Below are positions 34,812 to 43,811 of a DNA stretch of 64,000 bases, piece after piece. The stretch covers positions 310,001 through 374,000 of the forward strand of contig CAWCUK010000004.1 in NCBI GenBank assembly GCA_963798775.1. The letters run 5' to 3'. Each line of letters starts with the position of its first letter. Position 1 is the first letter of the stretch. Under the pieces are notes generated by a model, which saw only the letters and a program-made list of their open reading frames with translations, made no database searches and was not told where the DNA came from. The position numbers and the translations under genes are program-made. This DNA comes from CAWCUK01 sp963798775 (lineage in GTDB: Bacteria > Bacteroidota > Ignavibacteria > Ignavibacteriales > Ignavibacteriaceae).

Positions 34812-36001
34812 TTAGCAATTTCTCCTTTTTTTATAACTTCTTTTTCTTCTTCAACTATAATTAAACAATTAGATTTTCCCATTTGCGCTAAATTACCTGA
34901 AGATTGGGAAGCAAATTTTCTTACTCGACTAATTCCGTTTTCATCCTTAATAAGAATTCCCCTTATATAGTGGCGTTTTTTATCTATCTTTATAATTTCT
35001 TCTTCCAATACCGCGGAGATAAATTCATTCTTGCGGTTGTAAAGCTTCAAAATATTTTCTTGGATAAAAATTTTAAAACTAACTAAACAAGAAACCGGGT
35101 TTCCGGGAAGCCCGAAAATAAGTGTAATTTTTCCTGCTTTTGAATGAACTCCAAATAGCAGCGGTTTTCCCGGCTTTATATTAACTTTCCAAAATTTTAT
35201 ATCTACTTTTAATTCTTCAAGAAGTTCTTTAACAAAATCATATTTGCCGACGGAAACGCCGCCGGTTGTTATTAGAATATCAAGATCATCTTCAACAGCC
35301 CATTTAAGGCGTTCCCGAAGCAGTTCTTTGTCATCTTTAACAATTCCGAAATTTACCGGCTGCTGGTTCAGTTCTTTTACAGCGGCTAAAATTGTATATA
35401 AATTTGAACATCTAATTTTATCGAGTGATGGTTTTTCGTGTATTGAGATTAATTCATCGCCGGTTGCCAAAACACCGATTTTTAATTTTTTATAGATTTT
35501 AATTTTTTTCTGTCCGCACGATGCCGCTACAGAAATATGGCGCGGCCGAATTAATGTATTCTTTTCAATGGCGATAGAATCAATTTTAAGATCTTCACCT
35601 TTTTTTCTGATATTAATTCCGTATTTATATTTTGCGTTTTCCTTCAGCTTAACGAAATCACCTTCTAATTCAACGTCTTCAATTGGAACTACAGTATCGG
35701 CGCCTTCCGGTAGTTTAGCTCCGGTCATAATACTTACGGCAAAAGGATCATCTAATTTAATCTCGGAGAAATTTCCCGCTGATATTTCACCGATTATTTT
35801 CCAGCGGGAAATGTTTTCACTATATTTTACGGCATAGCCGTCCATCGCCGAATTATCGAACGGCGGAAGGTTAATATCCGAATAAACATCATCGGCAAGA
35901 AAATGATTTAATGAATCGAGAAGTTCAACTTCTTCAAATTCTTGCGGCAGTTTTCTTATTTCTTGCGAAATTATTTTTTCCGCTTCGGAAAAATTAAGCA
36001 T
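34796..36001 (-). CDS. moeA: Molybdopterin molybdotransferase MoeA
   Basis: Inserts molybdenum into adenylated molybdopterin. Family motifs are all present: LPPFDNSAMDGYA, SIMTGAKLPEGADTVVPIED, VLATGDELI, the nucleotide-binding TTGGVSVGKYDFVKELL, and VFGLPGNPVSCLVSF. Length of 401 aa is normal. The four-base and longer overlaps with the MOSC gene upstream and mobA downstream show a tightly coupled operon. Confidence 0.95.
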   Translation of the reverse strand: MLNFSEAEKIISQEIRKLPQEFEEVELLDSLNHFLADDVYSDINLPPFDNSAMDGYAVKYSENISRWKIIGEISAGNFSEIKLDDPFAVSIMTGAKLPEGADTVVPIEDVELEGDFVKLKENAKYKYGINIRKKGEDLKIDSIAIEKNTLIRPRHISVAASCGQKKIKIYKKLKIGVLATGDELISIHEKPSLDKIRCSNLYTILAAVKELNQQPVNFGIVKDDKELLRERLKWAVEDDLDILITTGGVSVGKYDFVKELLEELKVDIKFWKVNIKPGKPLLFGVHSKAGKITLIFGLPGNPVSCLVSFKIFIQENILKLYNRKNEFISAVLEEEIIKIDKKRHYIRGILIKDENGISRVRKFASQSSGNLAQMGKSNCLIIVEEEKEVIKKGEIAKCIMM

Positions 36002-36503
36002 TGTATTTTTTTCCTTGGTTTAAAATTTTTACTTCATCACCGACAAATATTTCGCCCCCTTTTAAAACTTTTGCAAAAATACCTTCACGTGGCATTACAC
36101 AATCTCCGACTTTAACAAATATTGCGCATTTGGTGTGGCATTCTTTCCCGATCTGAGTTATCTCTAGTTCAGTTTTATTACCGATTTGTATGATTGAGCC
36201 GATTGGTAAATTAGGAATATCAATAAATTCGGTGGTAATATTTTCAGCGAACGCGCCGGGACGCAGCCGGGGAATGCCTGCTTTTCTCATTTTATTTATA
36301 CTTTCAACAGCTAAAAAGCTTACTTGCCGGTGCCAGTTTCCGGCGTGAATATCGCCTTCAATTCCATGATTATCGATAAGTTTTGCTGAGGCAACATTTG
36401 ATTTTGGGATTCCTTTTTTTTTGCTGATGGAAACAGCAACTATTTTCCCGGCTATTTTACTTCCGGAATTTTCTGCTAAAATTGTACTTTCATCCTGTAT
36501 CAT
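35994..36503 (-). CDS. MOSC-domain protein
   Basis: 169-aa single MOSC domain: IDNHGIEGDIHAGNWHRQVSFLAVESINKM, LRPGAFAENITTEFIDI, and the conserved cysteine in IGKECHTKCAIF. MOSC domains bind molybdopterin or sulfur-carrying ligands, and small MOSC proteins are frequently encoded with moaC/moaB. In this operon it lies between moaC and moeA and may help deliver or modify the cofactor. It overlaps moaC by 4 bases and moeA by 8. Confidence 0.88.
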   Translation of the reverse strand: MIQDESTILAENSGSKIAGKIVAVSISKKKGIPKSNVASAKLIDNHGIEGDIHAGNWHRQVSFLAVESINKMRKAGIPRLRPGAFAENITTEFIDIPNLPIGSIIQIGNKTELEITQIGKECHTKCAIFVKVGDCVMPREGIFAKVLKGGEIFVGDEVKILNQGKKYNA

Positions 36504-36988
36504 TTCTCAACTTCTTTCCTCATAAAATTTCCGCTTTTTCCGCCCGTTTTTTTTAGCAGTTTTATGTTGGAAATTTCAATTGATTTATCGAGTGCTTTAC
36601 ACATGTCATAAACTGTTAATGCCGCTGCGGAAGCAGCCGTAAGGGCTTCCATTTCAATTCCGGTTTTAGCTTCGGTTTTAGCGAATGAATTAATCTCAAT
36701 AGATTTTTTTTCATCATTCAACCTCAAATTAACGTTTACTTTAGAAATAAAAATATTATGGCAAAGAGGAATAATTTCCGAAGTTTTTTTAGCTGCTTGA
36801 ATTCCCGCAAATTTTGCTATACTTAAAACATCGCCTTTTTCTATGCTGTTATTTCTAATTTTATCAAATACTAATTTGGAGACAAATACTTCGGCGAAAG
36901 CTTCTGCTGTACGGATAGTTTCTTGTTTGTCCGATACATCAACCATTTCGGCTTTACCATTATTATTTATGTGTGAAAATTTTTTCAT
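36500..36988 (-). CDS. moaC: Cyclic pyranopterin monophosphate synthase MoaC
   Basis: Second step of molybdenum cofactor synthesis, converting the MoaA product to cPMP. Typical MoaC sequence: FSHINNNGKAEMVDVSDK, IAKFAGIQAAKKTSEIIPLCHNIFISKVNV, TGIEMEALTAASAAALTVYDMCKA, and KLLKKTGGKSG at the end. At 162 aa the length is standard. The start is one base beyond the moaA stop region, in the same operon. Confidence 0.96.
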   Translation of the reverse strand: MKKFSHINNNGKAEMVDVSDKQETIRTAEAFAEVFVSKLVFDKIRNNSIEKGDVLSIAKFAGIQAAKKTSEIIPLCHNIFISKVNVNLRLNDEKKSIEINSFAKTEAKTGIEMEALTAASAAALTVYDMCKALDKSIEISNIKLLKKTGGKSGNFMRKEVEK

Positions 36989-36989
36989 T

Positions 36990-37992
36990 TTATCCGCCGA
37001 TGCTAAGCATGTTTTGGTTCAATTGATTTAATACTTCTATTTCAGGATGATTAAATTCTTTATTAAATAATGCTGTTTCAATTAAACTCGCTATTTCTTC
37101 ATCATCAAAATTATTGTTTCTTAAAATATCTTTTAAATCAAGTTCATCTTTTCCGGAAGAAAACAGACAAAGTTTTAATTTCCCGTTTGAAGTAATTCTT
37201 AATCTGTTGCACGATTCACAAAAGTGATTTGAGATTGAGCTTATAAAACTAACTCTTCCGGAATGACCTACTAATTTCGTAGTCTTTAGCGACATAAGCC
37301 TTTTTATTTAGTAATTCTTTTAATTCATATTTCTTTTCAATTACTGATTTAATTTCTGTACTGCTTATAAAAAATTTCTCGTCCCAATGGTTATCCTGAA
37401 AAGGCATAAATTCAATGAAGCGGATATTCATTTTTTTATCTTTAATAAATTCAACAAAATCGAGAATTTCATCATCGTTTATACCTTTCATTATAACTGA
37501 ATTAATTTTAAGCGGAAGGAAGTTTAATTGTTCTGCTGCTATTATTGCTTCCATAGTAGCGGAGAAAGAGTCGTGTCCGGTTATCAACTTAAATTTGTGC
37601 TTATTCAGTGTGTCAAGACTTACATTCAATCTGTCAATTCCGAACATTTTAAACTTAATAAGATATTCTTTAAGTAATGTTCCGTTAGTTGTTAATGCCG
37701 CTTCAAAATCATATTTTTGTTTTAGATTTGAAATTTGAGCAAAGAATTTTGAAACATCTTTTCTTACTAAAGGTTCACCGCCGGTAAAACGAATTTTTTT
37801 TATCCCTAATTCCTGAACGAAAATTTTAACTAATTTTATCAGTTCATCATAAGTTAAAAGTTCACTCTTCAGCAGATGTTTATAATTGCTATTGGCCGGG
37901 TTACAATAAAGACAATTTAAATTGCATTTATCAGTAAGAGATATTCTTAAATAATCATGAACGCGGTTAAACTTATCTTTTAAGATTTTCAT
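36990..37992 (-). CDS. moaA: GTP 3',8-cyclase MoaA (one frameshift)
   Basis: Radical SAM enzyme for the first step of molybdenum cofactor synthesis. The SAM cluster motif is DKCNLNCLYCNP (C-x3-C-x2-C) and FTGGEPLVRKD follows. The second cluster is in FCESCNRLRITSNGKLKLCLF. The two parts are in different frames; the break is near 37260-37290, where YVAKDYEISR should continue into VGHSGRVSF. The rest is intact, which points to a consensus error. MoaD, MoaE and MoeB are not in the window. Confidence 0.9.
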
Positions 37993-38003
37993 TTTTAGAC
38001 TGA

Positions 38004-38324
38004 CTATTTTCTTTCATCTTTTTCAACAACATCATCAATCCAAGTTAAAGCTGCCATCATAGATGGAAGCCCGATTGTAGGTAAAGCAAGTAGAACCGCG
38101 TGAACCATTTCTTCTTTTGTTACACCAACATCAAGAGCTTTTCTTACATGCGAATGAAATCCTCCTTCTAGTCTTGCGCCGGCAGAAATTCCTAATTTTA
38201 CTAAAGCCCTGGTCTTTTCATCTAACGGTCCGGCGGAGTGAACAGCGTTCCCTAATTTTTCATAGGATTCTGCGACTTCGGGAAAATCTGCTCTAAATTT
38301 CTTAAATCTTTTTGGAATAGCCAT
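38004..38324 (-). CDS. Carboxymuconolactone decarboxylase-family protein
   Basis: 106-aa AhpD/CMD-like protein: LDEKTRALVKLGISAGARLEGGFHSHVRKALDVGVTKEEMVHAVLLALPTIGLPSMMAAL. The usual AhpD Cys-x-x-Cys is absent, so peroxidase activity is not expected; the HSHVRKAL helix is conserved. It is the first gene of the molybdenum cofactor operon (11 bases upstream of moaA), with AGGGG as ribosome binding site. Its role there is unknown. Confidence 0.85.
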   Translation of the reverse strand: MAIPKRFKKFRADFPEVAESYEKLGNAVHSAGPLDEKTRALVKLGISAGARLEGGFHSHVRKALDVGVTKEEMVHAVLLALPTIGLPSMMAALTWIDDVVEKDERK

Positions 38325-38354
38325 TTTTTGTTCCCCTAATAACTGATTTAAATT

Positions 38355-38385
38355 CTGATATTTATAAATATCAACTATTTTGCCA
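38355..38385 (-). promoter_or_regulatory. MerR-type promoter/operator, copy 2 (molybdenum cofactor operon)
   Basis: CTGATATTTATAAATATCAA at 38355-38374 is the same palindrome with one end base changed. TGGCA on the minus strand (38385-38381) precedes it by 6 bases. TGGCAA to TATCAG spacing is again 19. The start codon of the CMD-family gene lies 30 bases downstream, almost exactly as in copy 1. Confidence 0.83.
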
Positions 38386-38498
38386 GAAGTGTAATAATAT
38401 TCTAATTACAAAAAAATAAAGATGTTGTGTTCTATAATTTCTCGCATACAAGAAACTTCATTTTTCTTATTCTTTAATTGAGGAAATAATATGAATTC

Positions 38499-41264
38499 TT
38501 ACCAGTTTGGAAGAATACATTTTTCGCTTATTTTCGGAATCTTTCCTTCCGCCAAATATTTTTTTATCGCGTTCGATTCTGATTTATGACAAGTTAAACA
38601 AGCGCCTACAGTTAATATTTTTTTCTGTTCGGCAACATTAAAAGGACGAACATTTGTGCGGGTTGCGAAATTAGGTTTTGGGTTTTGTAAAAATCCGATC
38701 CATGCGTCTTCGGGAAGATTATCATGCTTATTTAATTCATATTCAGGCTTGAAAATCCATTTCCCCGTTTTCTTAATAAATTCTAATTGACCTCTTCCGA
38801 AACCAATCGCTGCTGAACTACTATGGCAAGATTCGCAGCTTCTGCTTTGTTTTGTAATTGTGTGGGAAGAGGTTGGCGCGTACAATCTTTTAAATATGGC
38901 GTTTTTATTTTCTTTTGAATTTGAATTTACTCCTTTTTTCTCTATCGTTAAAATCATTCCGGGAATAAATGTATCTACAGTTTTTATTGTTTCGCCGTTT
39001 TTATTTTTGTTTTCGGTAATTCCAAATGCCGGCGGTTCCGCCAGATAATCGGTGGGGAATTCAATCCATTCTCCGTTCATTTCTTTTCTAGATAGCAGAT
39101 CATAGCTTTTCCCGTTTGAATTATAAATTGTATGACAGCCGACGCACTGAGGCGACCATGAAGTATGGCAGCTTTTACACGAAAGATTTTTGTGGCCTTT
39201 TCCTTCGATACAAACAAAAGAAGGGGGTTTTAACGGTAGTGTATCGTTTTTAATTTTTGTTATTAATTTTGCTTCTCCCGATTTATCTATAAAAGTATTA
39301 ATCAAAGGATTATTGGATTTTTCGATGACTAAAAATTTTTTGTTTTTTTCGGAAAATTTCCGTAGTGAAATAATTTTCCGGGATTCTTGATCGAGTTCTG
39401 AAATATTTTTTGTTCTTGGTTTTCCGGTGAAATGACAGTCAGTGCATTTTATTTTTACTTGTTCTTCTTGATGAAGATAAAAATTGCCGTCTCCCATAGT
39501 CTCCCGTGAAGTGTGGCAGTCGATGCAGTTCATTCCTTTTTGATGATGGACATCATCCTGAACTTTTGAGAAAATTCTTCCGTCGTCTAAAGTTCTAAAA
39601 TTTACGGTATCATTTATTTCTTTAAGAAGAGTTTCATGCCAGCCTTCATAATTTGTTGAGATTCTGCCTGAGCGGCTATGGCAGCCGAAACAATGGTTAT
39701 CGGTAATTTGAATTGATAAAGAAGGATGAAAAAAATCGGCTGAATCTTTTTCAAGAATTGATTTATTTTTGTAAAATTTTGATAAATCATTTAAAGCCAG
39801 ATCATTATAATTTAGATGGCAAGCATTGCAGCCGCCACCGCGGGAGGTTTCCATAATCGGACCGAGTTCCTCTTTTTTTCCGCCGAGATGGCAAGACGCG
39901 CAAAGATTTCTTAAATGAGAATCCGCGGGAGTATGCGAAATATCTTCAATAAATCTTAGTTTGTTTAAATTATCTGTTTCATTAAATACATATTTATCAA
40001 CACTTACTATTCCGGATAAAGTAGTCATCAAAGTTTTGTCTATTCTACCGGCAATTTCATTATGACAATTTGAACTTCCGCATGTTTTTTTTGAATCAGA
40101 AAGATTACCGGGAATTAAAAATAATCCTTTATGAGCATAGTTTTTTTCAAGTGTGAACGGATTACCCGAATGACATGATACACAGCCGATAGCTTCCGGA
40201 TTATGTGCCGGTGAAAATCCTTTTACCGACGAATGACAAAATAAACATCCTTCTCTTCTTCCTAAAATAACAGGAATTTTTTTACTTAAAATGTCTTCTT
40301 CCGAAAAAGTTTTTGTGTTTATAAAAGGGTCAAAATTATATCCGGTTATTACCGGATTATTCCACGGCATAACAAATTTCCAGTCTTCGCCTCTGAAAAA
40401 ATATCCGATTATAATTAATACTGAATAAATTACAAACGCGGCTAATAACAGCTTCTTTATAATATTTGAAACTGAAACGGAAAATTTAGGTAAATAAAAA
40501 AATACAAACAGAAACACCGTAATTAATAAAATAATTAACCAAGGAAATGACAGCCAATGCAGAATTTCCTGCAAGCCCAAAAAATACCACGGCCCTTTAA
40601 TTGCAGAACTTAATCCATCATGCAAAACCGGAGGGAATAAATATCCGATAATTAATAAAACCGGAAGCAGATACAATAATAATTTTAACTTCGGCCAAAA
40701 TAATTTAGCATGTTCAATTATTATCAGCCAAAGAAAAATTGTCGCTGTCGCAATATGATGAACATATAGAATTTGGAAATCTTTTTCCGGGCCGAGAAGA
40801 GAGACGGATATTTGTTTGCCGATAAATGGAATAATCTCTATTAATGATGAAATTATTCTTTTGGCTTGAGTGCTATCGGCATCGGCTTTGATAATAAAAC
40901 CGGAAAGCATTACAAAAAAAATTATTAATAAAGAAAAGGAAACCCGGAGCCAAACACCGTTTTTAATATTTTTTTCGGATGATTTCTTGAGATGGTCATA
41001 AATATGAAGTACCGAAAAAACTAAAAATAATTGAGCGCTCCAATAATGGATATTTCTAAAAAAAACTCCGGCGGGATTTGTAAGAAGTAAGTAAGAAATA
41101 GAATCATACGGATTTTTAATATCGAAAGGAATGGCTAGAAAAACACCGGAAACAGCGGCGATAACAAAAGAGGCAAAGGAAATTTGTCCGAAAGTAAAAT
41201 TAAAAATTTTAAGATATTTATTTCCGACGGATGAAACCTTACCTTTTCTAAACTTGAACTTCAA
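38499..41264 (-). CDS. Cytochrome b fused to a 12-haem cytochrome c
   Basis: A 921-aa fusion. Residues 1 to about 310 are a bc1/b6f-like cytochrome b with two haem pairs, H-x13-H (IHYWSAQLFLVFSVLH) and H-x14-H (HIATATIFLWLIIIEH), and GPWYFLGLQEIL in place of the usual PEWYF quinone-site motif. From about 340 on, I count eleven CxxCH sites (CLFCH, CVSCH, CASCH, CNACH, CFGCH, CIDCH, CTDCH, CKSCH, CVGCH, CESCH, CLTCH) plus one C-x4-CH (CGSSNCH). It overlaps the Rieske gene by 17 bases. Together they should be a menaquinol-oxidising (or reducing) complex with a periplasmic haem wire. Confidence 0.9.
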   Translation of the reverse strand: MKFKFRKGKVSSVGNKYLKIFNFTFGQISFASFVIAAVSGVFLAIPFDIKNPYDSISYLLLTNPAGVFFRNIHYWSAQLFLVFSVLHIYDHLKKSSEKNIKNGVWLRVSFSLLIIFFVMLSGFIIKADADSTQAKRIISSLIEIIPFIGKQISVSLLGPEKDFQILYVHHIATATIFLWLIIIEHAKLFWPKLKLLLYLLPVLLIIGYLFPPVLHDGLSSAIKGPWYFLGLQEILHWLSFPWLIILLITVFLFVFFYLPKFSVSVSNIIKKLLLAAFVIYSVLIIIGYFFRGEDWKFVMPWNNPVITGYNFDPFINTKTFSEEDILSKKIPVILGRREGCLFCHSSVKGFSPAHNPEAIGCVSCHSGNPFTLEKNYAHKGLFLIPGNLSDSKKTCGSSNCHNEIAGRIDKTLMTTLSGIVSVDKYVFNETDNLNKLRFIEDISHTPADSHLRNLCASCHLGGKKEELGPIMETSRGGGCNACHLNYNDLALNDLSKFYKNKSILEKDSADFFHPSLSIQITDNHCFGCHSRSGRISTNYEGWHETLLKEINDTVNFRTLDDGRIFSKVQDDVHHQKGMNCIDCHTSRETMGDGNFYLHQEEQVKIKCTDCHFTGKPRTKNISELDQESRKIISLRKFSEKNKKFLVIEKSNNPLINTFIDKSGEAKLITKIKNDTLPLKPPSFVCIEGKGHKNLSCKSCHTSWSPQCVGCHTIYNSNGKSYDLLSRKEMNGEWIEFPTDYLAEPPAFGITENKNKNGETIKTVDTFIPGMILTIEKKGVNSNSKENKNAIFKRLYAPTSSHTITKQSRSCESCHSSSAAIGFGRGQLEFIKKTGKWIFKPEYELNKHDNLPEDAWIGFLQNPKPNFATRTNVRPFNVAEQKKILTVGACLTCHKSESNAIKKYLAEGKIPKISEKCILPNW

Positions 41265-41700
41265 CAGTAATTTCTCCCTTTTTTAAATTCCTTTTGTATG
41301 GCAGCTCCGCCAGCGAATGATTAGCCGGCCCTTTTAAAACTTTTCCGTTTGAAGAATATTTTGAACCATGACAAGGACAGACTAATATTCCGTTTTCTTC
41401 CTTTTCTATTCTGCAGCCGAGATGCGTACATTTTGAAGAAAATATTTTGAGTTCGTTTTCATTTTTTACTACAATAACTGTATCTAAAAAGGTAATTCCG
41501 TTAGAAATATTTGCCGGGATTAGTTTCTTTTGGTTTAACTTTTCTGTTAAAATTTTTCGTTCGGAAGTTGAAAACCAAACACCCCCGAGAGGAATGAGCG
41601 CTAAAATACTTAAATTCCGGAAAAATTGTTTTCTCGAAATTTTTAATTCCCCGTTTTTAATAAAATTAAATCTCTTCTTTTTATTAACTTCATTTTTCAT
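41248..41700 (-). CDS. Rieske iron-sulfur protein
   Basis: 150-aa Rieske subunit of a bc-type complex. One N-terminal membrane anchor (FFRNLSILALIPLGGVWF), possibly preceded by a Tat-like ISRKQFFR. The [2Fe-2S] ligands are in CTHLGC (Cys91, His93) and CPCHGS (Cys108, His111), with Cys96 and Cys110 forming the usual disulfide. The start ATG 41700 lies 61 bases downstream of the third MerR-type promoter. Overlap with the cytochrome b fusion gene shows they form one complex. Confidence 0.93.
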   Translation of the reverse strand: MKNEVNKKKRFNFIKNGELKISRKQFFRNLSILALIPLGGVWFSTSERKILTEKLNQKKLIPANISNGITFLDTVIVVKNENELKIFSSKCTHLGCRIEKEENGILVCPCHGSKYSSNGKVLKGPANHSLAELPYKRNLKKGEITVEVQV

Positions 41701-41761
41701 GGTTAAAATCTTACGTCTTTTTTTTCTAAATTATCCTCAATCTAAATTTGCGGCGTAATAA

Positions 41762-41792
41762 TTGATATTTATAAATATCAATTTTACTGCCA
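41762..41792 (-). promoter_or_regulatory. MerR-type promoter/operator, copy 3 (Rieske/cytochrome b operon)
   Basis: Perfect palindrome TTGATATTTATAAATATCAA at 41762-41781, with TGGCA on the minus strand (41792-41788) 6 bases ahead of it. TGGCAG to TATCAA spacing is 19. It sits in the 201-base gap between the leftward Rieske gene and rightward modA, so a bound regulator could influence both, though the promoter elements point left. Confidence 0.84.
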
Positions 41793-41901
41793 CTGTTAAA
41801 AATTTGCGGAATTAAATTGAAATTATTGTTATGCCGACATAAAATTTTCAAAGAAAAGAATAAAAAAAAATTTGTTCTTTAGTGCGGGAATGTAAATCCA
41901 A

Positions 41902-42696
41902 ATGAATAACAGTTATTTTAATATCTTACTTATAATCTTCGTTTTATTGTGGGGATTGTTTTCCTCCGGGAAAGCCCAACTTACGGTTGCGGTCGCGGCC
42001 AATGTAAAATTTCCTATGGAGGAATTAAAAGCCGAATTTACTAATGAAACCGGAATTGAAGTAACAACGGTAATCGGTTCTTCAGGTAAATTAACCGCAC
42101 AAATTCAGCAAGGCGCCCCATTTGATGTTTTTATTTCCGCCGATATGAAATATCCAAATTATTTATACAAGCAAAATTTATCATCAAATCCGCCGAAGGT
42201 TTATGCTTTGGGAAAGCTTGTTTTGTGGACGTTAAAAGATGATATTGACTTACAGAATTTCCCTGAAGTTTTTCGTAATTATGATGTGAAATTAATAGCA
42301 GTACCAAATCCTAAAACCGCGCCTTACGGTAAAGTTTCGGTTGAAGTTTTAAAAAAAATTAATATTTATGAAAAAATAAAAGATAAATTAATTTTCGGTG
42401 AAAATGTCTCATCAACAAGTCAGTATATTTTTTCAAAACATGCTGATATTGGTTTTACCGCAAAGTCTGTTGTTCTTTCGAAAGAAATGAATGGAAAAGG
42501 TAAATGGATTGACGTTGATCCAAAAATTTATAATCCGATTGAACAAGGCTGCGTTATTTTAAAATACGGTGAAGAAAAACATTATAAAGAAAGTAAAAAA
42601 TTTTATAACTTTTTATTTTCCTTAAAAGCGCGAAAAATTTTTTCTCGTTACGGTTTCGAGACGGCGGGACTAACCGGCAAATCTACTATTAAATAG
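41902..42696 (+). CDS. modA: Molybdate-binding periplasmic protein ModA
   Basis: Signal peptide ends near SSGKAQ. The mature protein LTVAVAANVKFPMEELKAEF, TTVIGSSGKLTAQIQQGAPFDVFISADMKYP and, later, NVSSTSQYIFSKHADIGFTAKS is typical ModA, with the serines that bind the oxyanion. 264 aa is normal. Start of the rightward modA-Mop-modB-modC operon, divergent from the Rieske gene. Tungstate binding cannot be excluded. Confidence 0.93.
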   Translation: MNNSYFNILLIIFVLLWGLFSSGKAQLTVAVAANVKFPMEELKAEFTNETGIEVTTVIGSSGKLTAQIQQGAPFDVFISADMKYPNYLYKQNLSSNPPKVYALGKLVLWTLKDDIDLQNFPEVFRNYDVKLIAVPNPKTAPYGKVSVEVLKKINIYEKIKDKLIFGENVSSTSQYIFSKHADIGFTAKSVVLSKEMNGKGKWIDVDPKIYNPIEQGCVILKYGEEKHYKESKKFYNFLFSLKARKIFSRYGFETAGLTGKSTIK

Positions 42697-42738
42697 ATAA
42701 CCGATTAAAAATTAGAAATAGAATGCATCGGAGATTTA

Positions 42739-43140
42739 ATGAATAAATTAACCGGTAAGATCAAAAATATTTTAAGCGATAATCATCTTTCTATTATAGA
42801 AATAATTGTATTTAATGATATTTTAAAAACTATAATTATCGAAACTCCCGGGTCAGCGGAATTTTTGACCAACGGGAATGAAATTAATATTTTGTTTAAG
42901 GAAACAGAAGTCAGTTTAGCAAAAGAATTTTCCGGAAAGATAAGTCTCCAGAACAAGTTAGAATGTATTGTGGAAAAAATTAATAAAGGGAAACTTTTAA
43001 GCGATATTCAATTAGATTATAAAGGGAATAGAATAATTTCGATTATTACTTCAGCAGCGGTAGAACAGCTTGATCTAAAAAACGGGGATAAAGTTTTGGC
43101 TCTTATAAAAACCAATGAAATTATAATCGCGCCGGTATGA
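42739..43140 (+). CDS. Di-Mop/TOBE molybdate-binding protein
   Basis: 133 aa composed of two TOBE/Mop-like halves (NKLTGKIKNILSDNHLSIIEII... and NKLECIVEKINKGKLLSDIQLDYKGNRIISIITSAAVEQLDLKNGDKVLALIKTNEIIIAP). The second half shows the standard Mop core (S-A-x-E-L-x-L-x-x-G-D-x-V-x-A-x-I-K) with small variations. Such proteins store or buffer molybdate in the cytoplasm. It overlaps modB by ATGA. No helix-turn-helix is present, so it is not ModE itself. Confidence 0.85.
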   Translation: MNKLTGKIKNILSDNHLSIIEIIVFNDILKTIIIETPGSAEFLTNGNEINILFKETEVSLAKEFSGKISLQNKLECIVEKINKGKLLSDIQLDYKGNRIISIITSAAVEQLDLKNGDKVLALIKTNEIIIAPV

Positions 43141-43811
43141 TTGATCTTCAGCCGCTAATATTAAGTTTTGAATTAGCTTTAATTACAACGGTAATTTTAT
43201 TTTTTACCGCCGTTCCGATGGCTTTTTGGCTTTCGGAATTTAACGGGAGATTAAAACCTTTTATTTCCACCTTAGTTAGCATGCCTCTTGTTTTGCCGCC
43301 GTCCGTCTTAGGATTTTATCTTTTATTCGCGTTTTCACCGGAAAATTTTTTTGGTAATTTTATAGAAAAAATATTCAATCTTCGTTTAGTATTTTCTTTT
43401 GAAGGTTTAATTCTTGCTTCAATAATTTATAGTTTGCCTTTCATGGTGAATCCTATCCAATCGGGGCTAGAAAATCTTCCGCATTCTTTAAAAGAAGCTT
43501 CATTTACTTTAGGAAAAAATAAATTTCAGACTTTAACAAAAGTTCTGCTTCCTAATATAAAACCATCATTATTAACCGGTATTGTTTTAAGCTTTGCGCA
43601 TACAATCGGTGAATTCGGTGTTGTCCTTATGATCGGCGGAAATATTCCCGGCAAAACCAGAGTAGCCTCTTTGGCAATTTACGATGAAGTAGAATCACTT
43701 AATTATAATAACGCAAATGTTTATGCTGCCATATTATTTGTTGTTACATTTCTAATTCTTTTAACCGTTTACTTTTTCAACAGACAATATTTAAAAGCCG
43801 GTAAATTTTGA
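43137..43811 (+). CDS. modB: Molybdate ABC transporter permease ModB
   Basis: 224-aa inner-membrane permease with about five membrane helices. MPLVLPPSVLGFYLLFAFSP and the ABC-coupling loop with the EAA motif (LPHSLKEASFTLGKNKFQTLTKVLLPNIKPSLLTGIVLSFAHTIGEFGVVLMIGGN) are diagnostic of ModB. It overlaps the Mop gene by 4 bases upstream and modC by 4 bases downstream. Confidence 0.94.
   Translation: MIDLQPLILSFELALITTVILFFTAVPMAFWLSEFNGRLKPFISTLVSMPLVLPPSVLGFYLLFAFSPENFFGNFIEKIFNLRLVFSFEGLILASIIYSLPFMVNPIQSGLENLPHSLKEASFTLGKNKFQTLTKVLLPNIKPSLLTGIVLSFAHTIGEFGVVLMIGGNIPGKTRVASLAIYDEVESLNYNNANVYAAILFVVTFLILLTVYFFNRQYLKAGKF

Noticed and set aside
36990..38498. Molybdenum cofactor riboswitch upstream of the moa operon
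   Set aside because: Only about 30 bases lie between the promoter palindrome and the first start codon, too short for the known riboswitch structure.
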